Assembly (NCBI GenBank): GCA_965250195.1
Contig: OZ252295.1
Coordinates: 1,116,001-1,180,000, forward strand
Direction: 5' to 3'
Source: CAUZIR01 sp965250195
GTDB lineage: Bacteria; Chloroflexota; Dehalococcoidia; Lucifugimonadales; UBA2962
DNA length: 64,000 bases
Of this stretch, positions 29,952-42,001 are shown in pieces. The notes beneath the pieces were generated by a model, which was not told the DNA's origin, ran no database searches, and saw only the letters and a program-made list of their open reading frames with translations. The first letter of the stretch is position 1, and each line of letters begins with the position of its first letter. The translations under genes were made by a program, and so were the position numbers.

Positions 29952-31952
29952 TCAGTCAAGGGCGACAAAGTGAGGACCGCGCCGCCACAGGTCCACGTCA
30001 TGGAGGCGAAGCACCACCCGGTCGCTCGATGAGGCGCCGGATGCCAGCTCCGCCCGAACCCTGAGCGGGTAGTCCACCAGCTCAAGCACTGGGGGCCCCC
30101 GGCGATCGGTGTCCAGCACCACCGCCTCGTAGTCGGTATCGCCCTCGTCCAGCTGCTGGGCGAGGTAACGCAGCAGCCAGTATCGTCGGCGCTGATTCTC
30201 TATCGATGCCAGCTCCCGCAGCTGCACCTCGGCACGCTGGGCGACCGACGCCACCTCTTCAATCGAGTAAAGCGCGGTTCCGGTGGCCAGGTAATTACTG
30301 ATCTGCCTTTGCATGAACAGATCGGGGTAGCGGCGCAGGGGCGAGGTTGCTTGTAAGTACGCTGGGACCCCTAGCCCGTGGTGTTGACCGGGCGTTGTGG
30401 TGACCTCCGCGGGCGATAGTCGGCCCATCAGCCTGTACCGGGCCACGGGGTCGTCCAGGCCATCCTTATCTATGTCGGGGTCCAGCGCGGGTTGGGTTCG
30501 GTACGCGGCGGGGATCTCTTTTTCGATGCAGAACCTGGCCAGCATCGCGTTGCAAACAATCATCATCTCGGTGACCAGCCGTCTCGCCGGTGTGCTTCGG
30601 GTCAGCACGTCAACCGAAACGCGACCTGGCCCGCCCTCGCCCGATTCGACCTTGATCGAGAGTTCCGCACGCTCCAGCACCAGCGCGCCCGCCGCCTCGC
30701 GCCGGGCCCTGAGCAGGTCGGCGGCCCCACTCAGTGTCCGTAGCTCGGGCGACCACCCGCCCTCTCCCTTATGCAGAACCTCGTCCACGCCCCTGTAAGT
30801 CAGTGCCTCCCTTGCCCGGACGACCGAGGGGAATAGCTCCCAGTCGACGACTTCGCCATTGTTCATGGTGACTAAGAGCGACAGCGCCATGCGTTCCTGG
30901 TCAGGGAGAATGCTGCCAGCTCCCTCTGAAAGCTCCCGAGGCACCATGGAGACGCGCACGTCCGGCGTGTACAGGGTCGCCATGCGCCTGTCGGCCTCTC
31001 GGTCGACTGCGCCGCCCACGGGCACCAGCGCCCCGGCGTCGGCGATGTGGATTCCCACGCGCAGAAGCCCTTCGCCCAATTGCTCGACGGAGAGCGCATC
31101 ATCCCTGTCCAGGGTGTCGCGGTCGTCGATGGTGAAGAGTGACTCCTTAGTCAGATCCCGCCGTCCCTCGGTTCTGGGTCGGGCCGCCGCGATCGCCCGT
31201 GCCTCGGTTTCAGCTTCGTCCGGGAACGTCACCGGCAAACCCGCCCTCTCGATTTCGATGGCTTCGTCGAACGCCATCTCCCCGGCGCCTACCAGCAGGT
31301 CGAACGCCCGCCTCTGGGGGTCTCTGGACTCCTCGGCGGCGCTGCGTAGCAGCGCCTTGGTCGCCTCGGCGCGGGGGTGCTCGTCGCCATGTACGGCGAA
31401 CGCCCGGACGTCCGATAAGAGGCGTCGCTCCCGGTCAGACGGACTCTCCGGCAGCCGACCCTCGGTCAATCCTTCCATGACGGCGGCCTCGGCCGCCTCG
31501 CGTTCGGCCTCGTCGCGCTCTCTTTGTGCGGTGCGCTCGATCTCTTCTGCGGACCGGGGCTTGTAGGTTCGGCCGCTCCGTTCGAAGTAGACCGACATCG
31601 TCACGAGATGTGTGGCCAGGGCGGCCATCCGTTCGGGCTCGGCCTCTGCTCCGAACTGGAGTTCAGATATCTCCTCAAGCGTCATCGCCCGTCCGTCTTC
31701 GACGACCAGCTCCCACACCTCGCGCAGGTCGATCTCAGAAGCCGTCTCGGTCACCCGTTTTGCCAGGGCCTCCAGCTCTGGGTCGGTCAGGCCGGTGTTG
31801 AGGAGAACCCGGTCGAGTGGTACGCGGGCCTGTTTGTTACGGCCGACGGCGATGATCACTCGTTCGCTGTCGCGACCCAGGCAGCGCACCACGCTCGCTC
31901 CCCTGCGCAGCGCGACGACCAGCACCTCGTCCTGTTTGGGTAATAGCTGCAC
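29952..31952 (-). CDS. RNB-domain 3'-5' exoribonuclease (RNase II/R family)
   Basis: A 666-residue protein with the RNB catalytic domain. TIDDRDTLDRDDALSVE supplies the metal-binding aspartates, and IHIADAGALVPVGGAVDREADRR, MVPRELSEGAGSILPDQERMALSL and HHGLGVPAYLQATSPLRRYPDL are standard RNase II/R motifs. The N-terminal 250 residues hold a small beta-barrel start and a helical, Glu/Arg-rich region in place of the usual two cold-shock domains. The C-terminal S1 part appears short. It is closer to the RNase II-like proteins of cyanobacteria and Chloroflexota than to E. coli RNase R. It degrades single-stranded RNA processively. It starts 8 nt after the MFS gene. Confidence 0.85.
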   Translation of the reverse strand: MQLLPKQDEVLVVALRRGASVVRCLGRDSERVIIAVGRNKQARVPLDRVLLNTGLTDPELEALAKRVTETASEIDLREVWELVVEDGRAMTLEEISELQFGAEAEPERMAALATHLVTMSVYFERSGRTYKPRSAEEIERTAQRERDEAEREAAEAAVMEGLTEGRLPESPSDRERRLLSDVRAFAVHGDEHPRAEATKALLRSAAEESRDPQRRAFDLLVGAGEMAFDEAIEIERAGLPVTFPDEAETEARAIAAARPRTEGRRDLTKESLFTIDDRDTLDRDDALSVEQLGEGLLRVGIHIADAGALVPVGGAVDREADRRMATLYTPDVRVSMVPRELSEGAGSILPDQERMALSLLVTMNNGEVVDWELFPSVVRAREALTYRGVDEVLHKGEGGWSPELRTLSGAADLLRARREAAGALVLERAELSIKVESGEGGPGRVSVDVLTRSTPARRLVTEMMIVCNAMLARFCIEKEIPAAYRTQPALDPDIDKDGLDDPVARYRLMGRLSPAEVTTTPGQHHGLGVPAYLQATSPLRRYPDLFMQRQISNYLATGTALYSIEEVASVAQRAEVQLRELASIENQRRRYWLLRYLAQQLDEGDTDYEAVVLDTDRRGPPVLELVDYPLRVRAELASGASSSDRVVLRLHDVDLWRRGPHFVALD

Positions 31953-31960
31953 TGGGGTCG

Positions 31961-33469
31961 CTAGCTTCGGCGGGGTTCCTCACCGGCGGCGGTGGGCAGA
32001 GCGACCCCCGTCGCTTCGCCGTGTCGGCGTCGGCCAAACGGAGCCAGCGTCACGGCCAGGGCCACCAGGTTGAGGCCTGCGCCGACCCTGAAAACCAGAG
32101 ACATCCCGTCCACGAACGCGCCGCCCGGCCCCGGTCCCGTTCCATCGGTCACCGCCGACAGCGACGGCTCAAACCCTTTGGACGCCATGATGGCCGTGAC
32201 GATGGAAATGGCGATGGCCACAGTCGACACGTTGGCGGTATAACGCACCATCAACGTGGCTGAAGCGGCGACCCCCTGCCGACCCGGCGCGACGTCGCTG
32301 AGCGTCGCCGAAGTGGTGGGCGAATACCACAGCCCGACCCCGAAGCCGAGCATCACGGCAAATCCAAAGACCGTGCCCAGGCCCGTGCTCTCGCTAAGGA
32401 ACGATAAAAGCAACATCGTCGCGGCAATCACCAGCGTCGAAGCCGAAACGAAAATGCGCCAGTCGAAGCGGTCGGACAACAGCCCGGACACCGGTCCGAC
32501 CGTGGTGAAGGCCACCGCCGCGGCCGCCATAATTCCCCCGGTGACCACGGCCGAGTGGCCCAGCACGCCCTCGACGTAGAAGGGCATGAGGATGAACACC
32601 GGCACGTTTCCGAGGATTATCAGGAACGTGATGCTCAGGCCCTGCGCGAAGGGCGGGTTCGCGAGCAGGTCGGGCGGGAGAATCGGATGCGAGGCCCGCC
32701 GCTGCCACATCAAGAAACCTGCCACCAGCACGCCAGACACCGCGAGCCCCGTGAGCGAGATCGGTGAGCTCCAGCCCCAGGCGTTGCCGTTCGTCATCAC
32801 CAGCAGGAAGATCACAACCCCCGCGGACGAAAGACCCGCCCCGAGCCAGTCGAACGGTTCGCCGTCCCTCGTCGTTTCCTCCGGTAGTCTTCGCGTCAGC
32901 ACGTAGCTTGCGACCAGGGCCACCATGCCGAACGGCACGCCCAGCCACACCATCCACCGCCAGCCAAACACGGAGACGATCGAGCCTCCCGCAAGCGGGC
33001 CCAGGATGAACCCGGCTCCGCCCACCAACATGAACAGGCCCATCGCCTTCCCCCGTTCGTGACGAGGAAAGGCCGTCGTTAGAATCGCCATGGACGTGGC
33101 CTGAATGGCGGCGGACCCCAGACCTTGGAAAGCCTTGAGACCTGCGAGAGAGAGCAGACCGGGCGCCGAACCGGCGGCCAGCGCCCCTATGGCGAATAGG
33201 GCCGCGCCGACCAGATAGAGGCGGCGGTGCCCAACCATGTCGGCCACCTTGCCGATGGGAATCATCAGTGAGCCGATGGTCAGGATGTAGGCCAGCACCA
33301 CCCACTGGACCTCGGGGATGGTGGCGTCGAACTGGTCGGCGATCCTCGGCAGCGCAACGGTTAGACCGGCTTCGTCCGAAGTGACTCCGAGCAGTCCCGG
33401 CGCGAGGGCGGCGAACACCAGCCATCGCGCTTTCGAGCTACGGTCCCCCTGATTAGTCGAGTTCGTCAA
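31961..33469 (-). CDS. DHA2 family MFS transporter
   Basis: A 502-residue transporter with about 14 membrane helices. SDEAGLTVALPRIADQF is helix 1, GKVADMVGHRRLYL the motif A loop, GLKAFQGLGSAAIQATSMAILTTAFP motif C. It is related to the efflux protein at 12226 but clearly distinct. The likely role is export of a drug or metabolite. The start is TTG at 33469, 26 nt after ileS, and the stop is 8 nt before the RNB gene, so it is probably co-transcribed with both. No local regulator is present. Confidence 0.87.
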   Translation of the reverse strand: MTNSTNQGDRSSKARWLVFAALAPGLLGVTSDEAGLTVALPRIADQFDATIPEVQWVVLAYILTIGSLMIPIGKVADMVGHRRLYLVGAALFAIGALAAGSAPGLLSLAGLKAFQGLGSAAIQATSMAILTTAFPRHERGKAMGLFMLVGGAGFILGPLAGGSIVSVFGWRWMVWLGVPFGMVALVASYVLTRRLPEETTRDGEPFDWLGAGLSSAGVVIFLLVMTNGNAWGWSSPISLTGLAVSGVLVAGFLMWQRRASHPILPPDLLANPPFAQGLSITFLIILGNVPVFILMPFYVEGVLGHSAVVTGGIMAAAAVAFTTVGPVSGLLSDRFDWRIFVSASTLVIAATMLLLSFLSESTGLGTVFGFAVMLGFGVGLWYSPTTSATLSDVAPGRQGVAASATLMVRYTANVSTVAIAISIVTAIMASKGFEPSLSAVTDGTGPGPGGAFVDGMSLVFRVGAGLNLVALAVTLAPFGRRRHGEATGVALPTAAGEEPRRS

Positions 33470-33495
33470 TTCAGATGTCGGCCTGGCCCGACCTG

Positions 33496-36750
<3,255 letters not shown>

Positions 36751-36798
36751 TCGCTTGTCCGTATTGGCACACTTCGTGTTCGGTGGCGTACAAAGCAA

Positions 36799-37064
36799 AA
36801 CGCCCGCCCCCATGCAAGGGACGGGCGTTAATTCCCGCGATACCACCCTAATTCCCCGTCGCAAGCCGGGACACTCTATCGACGCCAGGGGCGCCGGACC
36901 CCGTTAACGGGGGGCCAACCGGCGGAGCTTACTCGTAGGGGAAAAGCCCTGCTTTCAGTCCGCGGCTCGGGAGTGATGTTCGGCCCGCCGGCTCGCGTCC
37001 GCTCACACCGCATCGGACTCGCTCGGCGGCTCAGGCGAGCCTACTCGTCTCCGTCAAAGCCACT
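36799..37064 (-). promoter_or_regulatory. T-box riboswitch (isoleucine, specifier AUC) with terminator
   Basis: On the minus strand the leader has an AGTA element (37045-37042), a stem I loop with GAACATCACTC in which ATC (36977-36975) is the likely Ile specifier, and the T-box core AGGGTGGTATCGCG (36849-36836). Pairing of AGGG with CCCT further on forms the antiterminator. A competing hairpin AACGCCCGTCCC / GGGGGCGGGCGTT (36829-36799) is followed by TTTTGCTTTG. Uncharged tRNA-Ile should stabilise the antiterminator and allow ileS transcription. Confidence 0.88.
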
Positions 37065-37070
37065 GGAATC

Positions 37071-37099
37071 ACCTTAGGGGGTGGTTTTTGCCCGGTCAA
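37071..37099 (-). promoter_or_regulatory. Promoter of the ileS T-box transcript
   Basis: TTGACC (37099-37094), 17-nt spacer, TAAGGT (37076-37071) on the minus strand. The expected start near 37064 lies just upstream of the T-box stem I. Confidence 0.55.
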
Positions 37100-37121
37100 G
37101 CTACCCAGGGCCACTTTCGCG

Positions 37122-37436
37122 TTAATGCTCCTGCCAGAGCTCCACCTCGGAGTGGTGGAGCAGGTCGTTGAGACGGCCCATCCACGGTCCCATTTCCGCG
37201 GCGGCGGCCGGGTTTTCGAAGATCTTCTGGAACTCGGCGTCCATGCCCGAGACATCATCGAACGTCCACTCCGCCTGCACCCTGTCCGACCGACCGCTGT
37301 GGTAGTCGGTGAGGATTCGCGTCTTCATCTGCACGCCGTGCTTGTTGAGGAGGGCATCACCCTCCCTCAGTATCTCGATCAGATCGTCCGCTTTGCCGAC
37401 CTTTCCGAAGAACACTCGCCTTTCAACAATTGCCAT
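37122..37436 (-). CDS. Small dimeric alpha/beta-barrel protein (NIPSNAP/ABM-like)
   Basis: A 104-residue protein with a ferredoxin-like pattern: AIVERRVFFGKVGKADDLIEILREGDALLNKHG, TRILTDYHSGRSDRVQAEWTFDD, then EFQKIFENPAAAAEMGPWMGRLNDLLHHSEVELWQ. This is the layout of dimeric alpha/beta-barrel proteins such as NIPSNAP or antibiotic-biosynthesis monooxygenase-like proteins. The function is unknown. I chose the ATG at 37436 because GGGAGG lies 8-10 nt upstream. Its stop lies about 20 nt before the -35 box of the ileS leader on the same strand. Confidence 0.7.
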   Translation of the reverse strand: MAIVERRVFFGKVGKADDLIEILREGDALLNKHGVQMKTRILTDYHSGRSDRVQAEWTFDDVSGMDAEFQKIFENPAAAAEMGPWMGRLNDLLHHSEVELWQEH

Positions 37437-37543
37437 GGCTCTTGCCTCCCTCGTACTAAAGTTGCTTAAAACTGCGAGTACCACTCGCCTAATGTAAGTT
37501 ATGGCTTACACGATGAGGATTGTCGGGCCTTCCGCGATCCCTG

Positions 37544-38737
37544 TCAATCTGAAGCGCTGTGACGCAGCCGTTCGACAGCGTCCGTCGGAGGCGTGCGCAG
37601 CCGTGCGGCCAGCGGGTTCTCGCCGGACCCCGTGGGCGTGATCGCGGCCCGCTCGATAAGTTCGACGCCGCCAAGGTAGTCAGAAACGGCTATGAACTCC
37701 GCGCTGACCCCGCCCTCCGGGTCCGGAATCGAAGTCGTCGCGTTGTGGTAATTCCCCAGCGGCAGGGCGATGCCCGTCGTGCGGTAGCCATGCACCGCGA
37801 ACGCCGTCGCCTCGCAGGTGCCGCCGCCCATGAGGGCCCGCTGCCAGGGGTATTCACCCCGGTCTTCCACCAGGCCTTTTGCGGCCTGGACCAGTACTTG
37901 CTCGGCACCGGCGTCGAACGTATAGGTGCGGTCGCCCGTGCGTACTACCGGTCCCGCGCCCTGCTCTACCCCCGGTATTACTGACGAAGCTTCTACAGAT
38001 ACCACAATCGTTTCAGGCGGAAGCGTACCGGCCGCCGCCATCGCCCGCGCTCCGATCAGCCCTTCTTCCTCGGCCCTGGTGAAGACCCCGTAAACGGTTT
38101 TTTCGATATCGTCGCCCGCCAGGCGTTTGAGGGCCGAGACGATTGCCGCGCAGCCAGCCAGATCGTCCAGCGCCTGCGCCCGAATCAAACCTTCGAAAAG
38201 CTCGAAGTCGGGCAGATCGAAGACAACCTGCATCGCGGACGTGTCGGATGCCAGTTCGAGCGTCCCTTCAAGTCGGGCCAGCCTGTCGCTCCGGCTCTCG
38301 AAAAGCCGCCTTTCTGCCTCGCTCAACGGGTGAATCGTCGCCGGAAACCGCTCGCCGTCCGTCCCTATCAGCAGCACGGGCGTTGGCTTTGTGAGAGATG
38401 CCACCGGCACGCCGCCCAGTGCCCGGACATAGATCGGGCCGTCCGCTCTTGTTGTCGGACTTGGGGCCGCCGTATTTGGCGACGCTGAATCGGTCGAGTC
38501 CAGTAGAAAAAACTCAAAGCCGGGGTGGTCCATGTGGGCGACGAACGCGATGCCGGGCGTGCCCGAGCCCATAATGGCCACGAGATTGCCGAACTCGTCG
38601 ACCTCCACGGCGATACCGGCCTCGCCCAGTTCCCAGCGTATTGCCCCGGCGACAAGGCGTTCATGATAGGGCACGGCGGGAAAGGCGCAGAGCCGGGCGA
38701 GGGTGTCGAGTGCGGTGGATTCTTTTGTGTCGGCCAT
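37544..38737 (-). CDS. M42-like metallo-aminopeptidase
   Basis: A 397-residue di-zinc peptidase of the M42/M28-M20 clan. Metal and catalytic residues are seen in FVAHMDHPGFEF (His, Asp), QALDDLAGCAAIVSAL (bridging Asp), RAEEEGLIGARAM (catalytic Glu and ligand), VVSVEASS (Glu/Asp region) and PLGNYHNATTSI (His). M42 enzymes are usually cytosolic multimeric aminopeptidases (TET type). The start ATG at 38737 is preceded by TACTCT with a 6-nt gap and TTGCCG 17 nt further up, so a leaderless mRNA is predicted. An upstream start would add 25 unconserved residues. Confidence 0.85.
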   Translation of the reverse strand: MADTKESTALDTLARLCAFPAVPYHERLVAGAIRWELGEAGIAVEVDEFGNLVAIMGSGTPGIAFVAHMDHPGFEFFLLDSTDSASPNTAAPSPTTRADGPIYVRALGGVPVASLTKPTPVLLIGTDGERFPATIHPLSEAERRLFESRSDRLARLEGTLELASDTSAMQVVFDLPDFELFEGLIRAQALDDLAGCAAIVSALKRLAGDDIEKTVYGVFTRAEEEGLIGARAMAAAGTLPPETIVVSVEASSVIPGVEQGAGPVVRTGDRTYTFDAGAEQVLVQAAKGLVEDRGEYPWQRALMGGGTCEATAFAVHGYRTTGIALPLGNYHNATTSIPDPEGGVSAEFIAVSDYLGGVELIERAAITPTGSGENPLAARLRTPPTDAVERLRHSASD

Positions 38738-38743
38738 CGACCG

Positions 38744-38772
38744 AGAGTAGCAATGCTTCGAGCGCCCGGCAA
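38744..38772 (-). promoter_or_regulatory. Leaderless promoter of the M42-like peptidase
   Basis: TTGCCG (38772-38767), 17-nt spacer, TACTCT (38749-38744), then 6 nt and the ATG at 38737, all on the minus strand. Confidence 0.55.
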
Positions 38773-38840
38773 CGCGGTCCGTTTGGGTGTCGCCCCTGTG
38801 GTGGAACTCCATCCCATATACACTGCGTCACTTCTGGTCA

Positions 38841-38872
38841 TATACTGCCGTCGCCGCCGGTCCCGTGGGACC
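38841..38872 (+). promoter_or_regulatory. TATACT box and GGTCCC-GT-GGGACC palindrome before the LLM pair
   Basis: TATACT (38841-38846) is a plausible -10 box about 90 nt before the LLM gene. A perfect 14-bp palindrome (38859-38872) falls just after the expected start site. It could be an operator or the first hairpin of the leader. The -35 is unclear. Confidence 0.35.
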
Positions 38873-38935
38873 GCGTTGCCCGGTGGTCCCGGTGGCAATT
38901 AGGCGCAGATCGTAAAAGTTAACTGAGGAAGAAAA

Positions 38936-40018
38936 ATGAAACTCGGCTATTTCATGATGCCGCTGCATCCTCCAGGTTCGGTGCATGCAGACACAATGGA
39001 CCACGACCTGGACCAGATCGTCACCCTCGACGGGCTCGGTTTCACCGAGGCCTGGGTGGGCGAGCACTTCACGTCCGTGTGGGAGAACATTCCCGCCCCC
39101 GACCTGTTCCTGGCAAAGGCGCTCGGCATGACCAAGAACATCGTCCTCGGCACCGGGGTCACATGTATGCCGAATCACAACCCGTTCATGATCGCCAACC
39201 GCGTCGCCCAGCTCGACCACATGGCCCGTGGCCGGTTCCACTGGGGCGTCGGCTCCGGCGGCTTCCCCGGAGACTTCGAGGTATTCGGCTTCGACTTCCA
39301 GAGCGGCGAGAATCGTAGGATGACCAGAGAGGCGCTCGACTGTGTGCTGGGCATCTGGGAAGATCCAAAGCCGGGGCGCTACAAGTCCCAGTGGTGGGAC
39401 TTCAACATCCCCGAGACCGACGACTGGGTGGGGGTCAAATACCACATGACCCCGTTCCAGCAGCCCCACCCGCCCATCGGCGTGGCCGGTGTGTCGCCCA
39501 AGTCCGAAACCCTGTTCCTCGCGGGAGAACGCGGCTACATACCCATGAGCATCAACCTCGTGCCCTCCAACCAGCTCCCGTCCCACTGGGACGCGGTAGC
39601 CGAGGGCGCGGAGCGGACCGGCCGCACGCCCGATCGCTCAAACTGGCGCATAGCAAGAGAAGTCTTCGTGGCTGACACCACCGAAGAGGCCAGGGCCAAG
39701 GCGTTGGCCGGCACCATGCCGCGCGACTTCCAGGACTACTTCTTCCACTCCTTCTCTCGTTACAACCTGTTCAAGCTGATGAAAAACGACCCAGAGATGT
39801 CCGACGAGGACATCACCGTCGAGTACCTACTGGACAACATCTGGATAGTGGGCAGCCCCGACGACGTGGCCGCGCAGCTTCGTGCGTTGTACGAAGAGAC
39901 CGGCGGCTTCGGAACGCTACTGGCAATGGGCCACGAGTGGGATCCGAAGGAAGACTGGCAGCGCTCAATGGAGCTGCTCGCCAACGAGGTAATGCCACGG
40001 CTAGCGGACCTGAACTAG
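38936..40018 (+). CDS. LLM class FMN-dependent monooxygenase-like protein
   Basis: A 360-residue luciferase-like protein. It starts with MKLGYFMMPLHPPG and has GFTEAWVGEHFTSVWENIPAPDLFLAKALG, LGTGVTCMPNHNPFMIANRVAQLDHMARGRFHWGVGSGGFPGD and QQPHPPIGVAGVSPKSETLFLAGERGYIPMS. The large C-terminal part with WDPKEDWQRSMELLANEV fits the FMN-dependent alkane/aromatic monooxygenase-like group. The oxidised substrate is unknown. GAGGAAGAAAA directly precedes the ATG. It is followed 2 nt later by a paralogue, suggesting a heterodimer like LuxAB or two related enzymes. Confidence 0.87.
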   Translation: MKLGYFMMPLHPPGSVHADTMDHDLDQIVTLDGLGFTEAWVGEHFTSVWENIPAPDLFLAKALGMTKNIVLGTGVTCMPNHNPFMIANRVAQLDHMARGRFHWGVGSGGFPGDFEVFGFDFQSGENRRMTREALDCVLGIWEDPKPGRYKSQWWDFNIPETDDWVGVKYHMTPFQQPHPPIGVAGVSPKSETLFLAGERGYIPMSINLVPSNQLPSHWDAVAEGAERTGRTPDRSNWRIAREVFVADTTEEARAKALAGTMPRDFQDYFFHSFSRYNLFKLMKNDPEMSDEDITVEYLLDNIWIVGSPDDVAAQLRALYEETGGFGTLLAMGHEWDPKEDWQRSMELLANEVMPRLADLN

Positions 40019-40020
40019 CC

Positions 40021-41145
40021 ATGGAGCTTGGCGACTTCACCATGCCGCTGCACCCGCCGGGTGCGGCCGCCTGGGCAGACACCCTCGACATGGACATCGA
40101 GCGGCTGGCCACACTCGACGAGCTAGGCTATGCCGAGACCTGGCTGGGTGAGCACTACACGTCCGCCTGGGAGAACATCCCGGCGCCCGACCTGATGATG
40201 GCCCGGCTGATACCCGAGACCCGCAACATGAAGCTGTGCACGGGCGTCTCCTGCATGCCCAGCCACCACCCGTTCTACCTCGCCAACCGGATCGCCCAGC
40301 TCGGCCAGATGCTCAAGGGCCGCTTCATGTGGGGTGTCGGCCCCTGCGGCTTCCCCGGCGACATCCTCGCTGCCGGTTTCGAGCCGTCGAACCCCGCTTA
40401 CCGCGAGAAAGCGCGACTGGCGATAGACATGGTCTTGCAGCTTTGGGACGACCCCAAGCCCGGCCGGTACAAAAACGAGTTCTGGGACTTCACCATCACC
40501 GAGCCCATGGCCGACGTCGGCATGCAATTCCACGCGAAGCCCTACCAGAAGCCCCACCCGCCGGTGGCCGTCGCGGGCTCACGACCGGACTCCAAGACGC
40601 TCGAAATCGCCGGGCAGCGGGGCTGGATACCCATCTCCATCAACTTCCTGCCCACAGACGGAGTCAGGCAGCAGTGGGACTCGGTGGAAAAGGGTGCTCG
40701 GGAGGCCGGACGCGACGCTCCTGACCGTTCGACGTGGCGCATCGCCCGCGACGTGTTCGTCGCCGACACGGCCAAAGAGGCCCGCAAGCTCGCATTGGAA
40801 GGGTCGATGGCGAAGGCGTTCGAGGGCTACTTCCTGCCGGTTCTGGGCAAGGTGCCCGGACGGCTGCAGCAGCTAAAAATCGACCCGGAGATGGCAGACC
40901 GCGATGTGACTGTGGAGTACCTGGCAGACAACATCTGGATCGTCGGCGGCCCAGACGAGGTCGAGGCGAAGCTGCGGGCTCTTTACCACGAGGTCGGAGG
41001 CTTTGGAGTTCTCGTCACCACCGGCCACGAGTGGAACCCAAAGGCGGCCTGGCGCAACTCCCACGAACTCATCGCCAAGGAGATCATCCCCCGCCTCTCG
41101 GACCTGGACTGTGGGTCTAGGGTCGCTCGATCAGCGTTAGCGTAG
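40021..41145 (+). CDS. LLM class FMN-dependent monooxygenase-like protein, tandem paralogue
   Basis: A 374-residue paralogue of the preceding gene: MELGDFTMPLHPPGAAAWADTLDMDIERLATLDELGYAETWLGEHYTSAWENIPAPDLMMARLIP aligns with it almost without gaps, and WDPKEDWQRS is paralleled by WNPKAAWRNS. The start ATG lies 2 nt after the upstream stop. Over SNPAYREKARL and the mid region the two differ enough to expect different substrates or subunit roles. The C-terminus (DCGSRVARSALA) runs past the family end and overlaps the convergent HtrA gene by 29 nt. Confidence 0.87.
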   Translation: MELGDFTMPLHPPGAAAWADTLDMDIERLATLDELGYAETWLGEHYTSAWENIPAPDLMMARLIPETRNMKLCTGVSCMPSHHPFYLANRIAQLGQMLKGRFMWGVGPCGFPGDILAAGFEPSNPAYREKARLAIDMVLQLWDDPKPGRYKNEFWDFTITEPMADVGMQFHAKPYQKPHPPVAVAGSRPDSKTLEIAGQRGWIPISINFLPTDGVRQQWDSVEKGAREAGRDAPDRSTWRIARDVFVADTAKEARKLALEGSMAKAFEGYFLPVLGKVPGRLQQLKIDPEMADRDVTVEYLADNIWIVGGPDEVEAKLRALYHEVGGFGVLVTTGHEWNPKAAWRNSHELIAKEIIPRLSDLDCGSRVARSALA

Positions 41146-42001
41146 CTGTGCGGCTAATGTTGTCACTGAGGTAAGCCACCTCAATCTCGTCGCCCGGACT
41201 GAAGCTCCACAGCGTGCTCAGGAACGCCGGCATATCCGGCGTCGCCGTGCCATCGAGGGCGGTGATGATGTCCCCGGAGCGGATACCGGCGACGAAGGCC
41301 GGCCCGTCCCGCGACATCCGCGTGACCAGCACACCGTCTTCGGCCTCAAGCCCCAGCGCCGGGGTCACGTCCATGCCGGTGAGGCCGATCAGCGGCCGGA
41401 CGTAGCTGCCGTCGCTGATGAGCGCGTCGAGAATCGGCGTCGCCACCTCCGAGCTGACGGCGAAGCCGATGCCCTGTGCCAGCCTGAGCATCGCCGTATT
41501 GATCCCGACCACATTGCCGCTGAGATCTATCAACGGCCCGCCGCTGTTGCCGGCGTTGATCGCAGCGTCCGTTTGGATAAGGTCGAATAGCTGGCCCAGT
41601 TCGGTCGTGATCGTCCGGTCACGACCGCTCACTATTCCCAGAGTCACAGTCGGTCCGCCCCGTAACGCCGCCGCGTTTCCCACCGCGACCACCCAGTCCC
41701 CAACTCGTAGCGAATCGGAGCCGGTCGGAGTGAGATAGGGCAGGTCGTCCGCGTCAATTCGCAGCACGGCCAGGTCGCTGATGCGGTCCAGCCCGACGAT
41801 TTCGGCGTCGAACGTGCGGCCGTCGTCCAGGTGCACCTGGATGCCGTCGAACCCGTCGACCACGTGCGAGTTGGTGGCGATCAGGCCGTCCGCCCGGATA
41901 ATCACCCCGCTACCGGCGCCCTCGTCCGTGAAGTCCCCGAAAAGGCCACGCCTTACCGCCTCAATTGTGATGGACACCACGCTCGGCCTCACCCGATCCA
42001 C
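41117..42001 (-). CDS. HtrA/DegP-like trypsin-type protease with PDZ domain
   Basis: Protease and PDZ parts of an HtrA-like protein, 294 residues from a GTG at 42001. The triad is His46 (ATNSHVVDG), Asp76 (ISDLAVLRI) and Ser153 (INAGNSGGPL). A single PDZ domain covers the C-terminal 90 residues (IGLTGMDVTPALGLEAEDGVLVTRMSRDGPAFVAGIRSGDIITALDG). The same frame stays open upstream through a Thr/Pro/Ala linker (VAPTATPAPVATPSS). The membrane-targeting segment that should precede it is in another frame (see 42002-42236). It degrades or refolds misfolded exported proteins if it is secreted. Confidence 0.87.
   Translation of the reverse strand: MDRVRPSVVSITIEAVRRGLFGDFTDEGAGSGVIIRADGLIATNSHVVDGFDGIQVHLDDGRTFDAEIVGLDRISDLAVLRIDADDLPYLTPTGSDSLRVGDWVVAVGNAAALRGGPTVTLGIVSGRDRTITTELGQLFDLIQTDAAINAGNSGGPLIDLSGNVVGINTAMLRLAQGIGFAVSSEVATPILDALISDGSYVRPLIGLTGMDVTPALGLEAEDGVLVTRMSRDGPAFVAGIRSGDIITALDGTATPDMPAFLSTLWSFSPGDEIEVAYLSDNISRTATLTLIERP

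Noticed and set aside
32394..33425. A 343-residue alternative frame inside the second MFS gene
   Set aside because: It is a shadow of the real transporter and has no conserved motifs.
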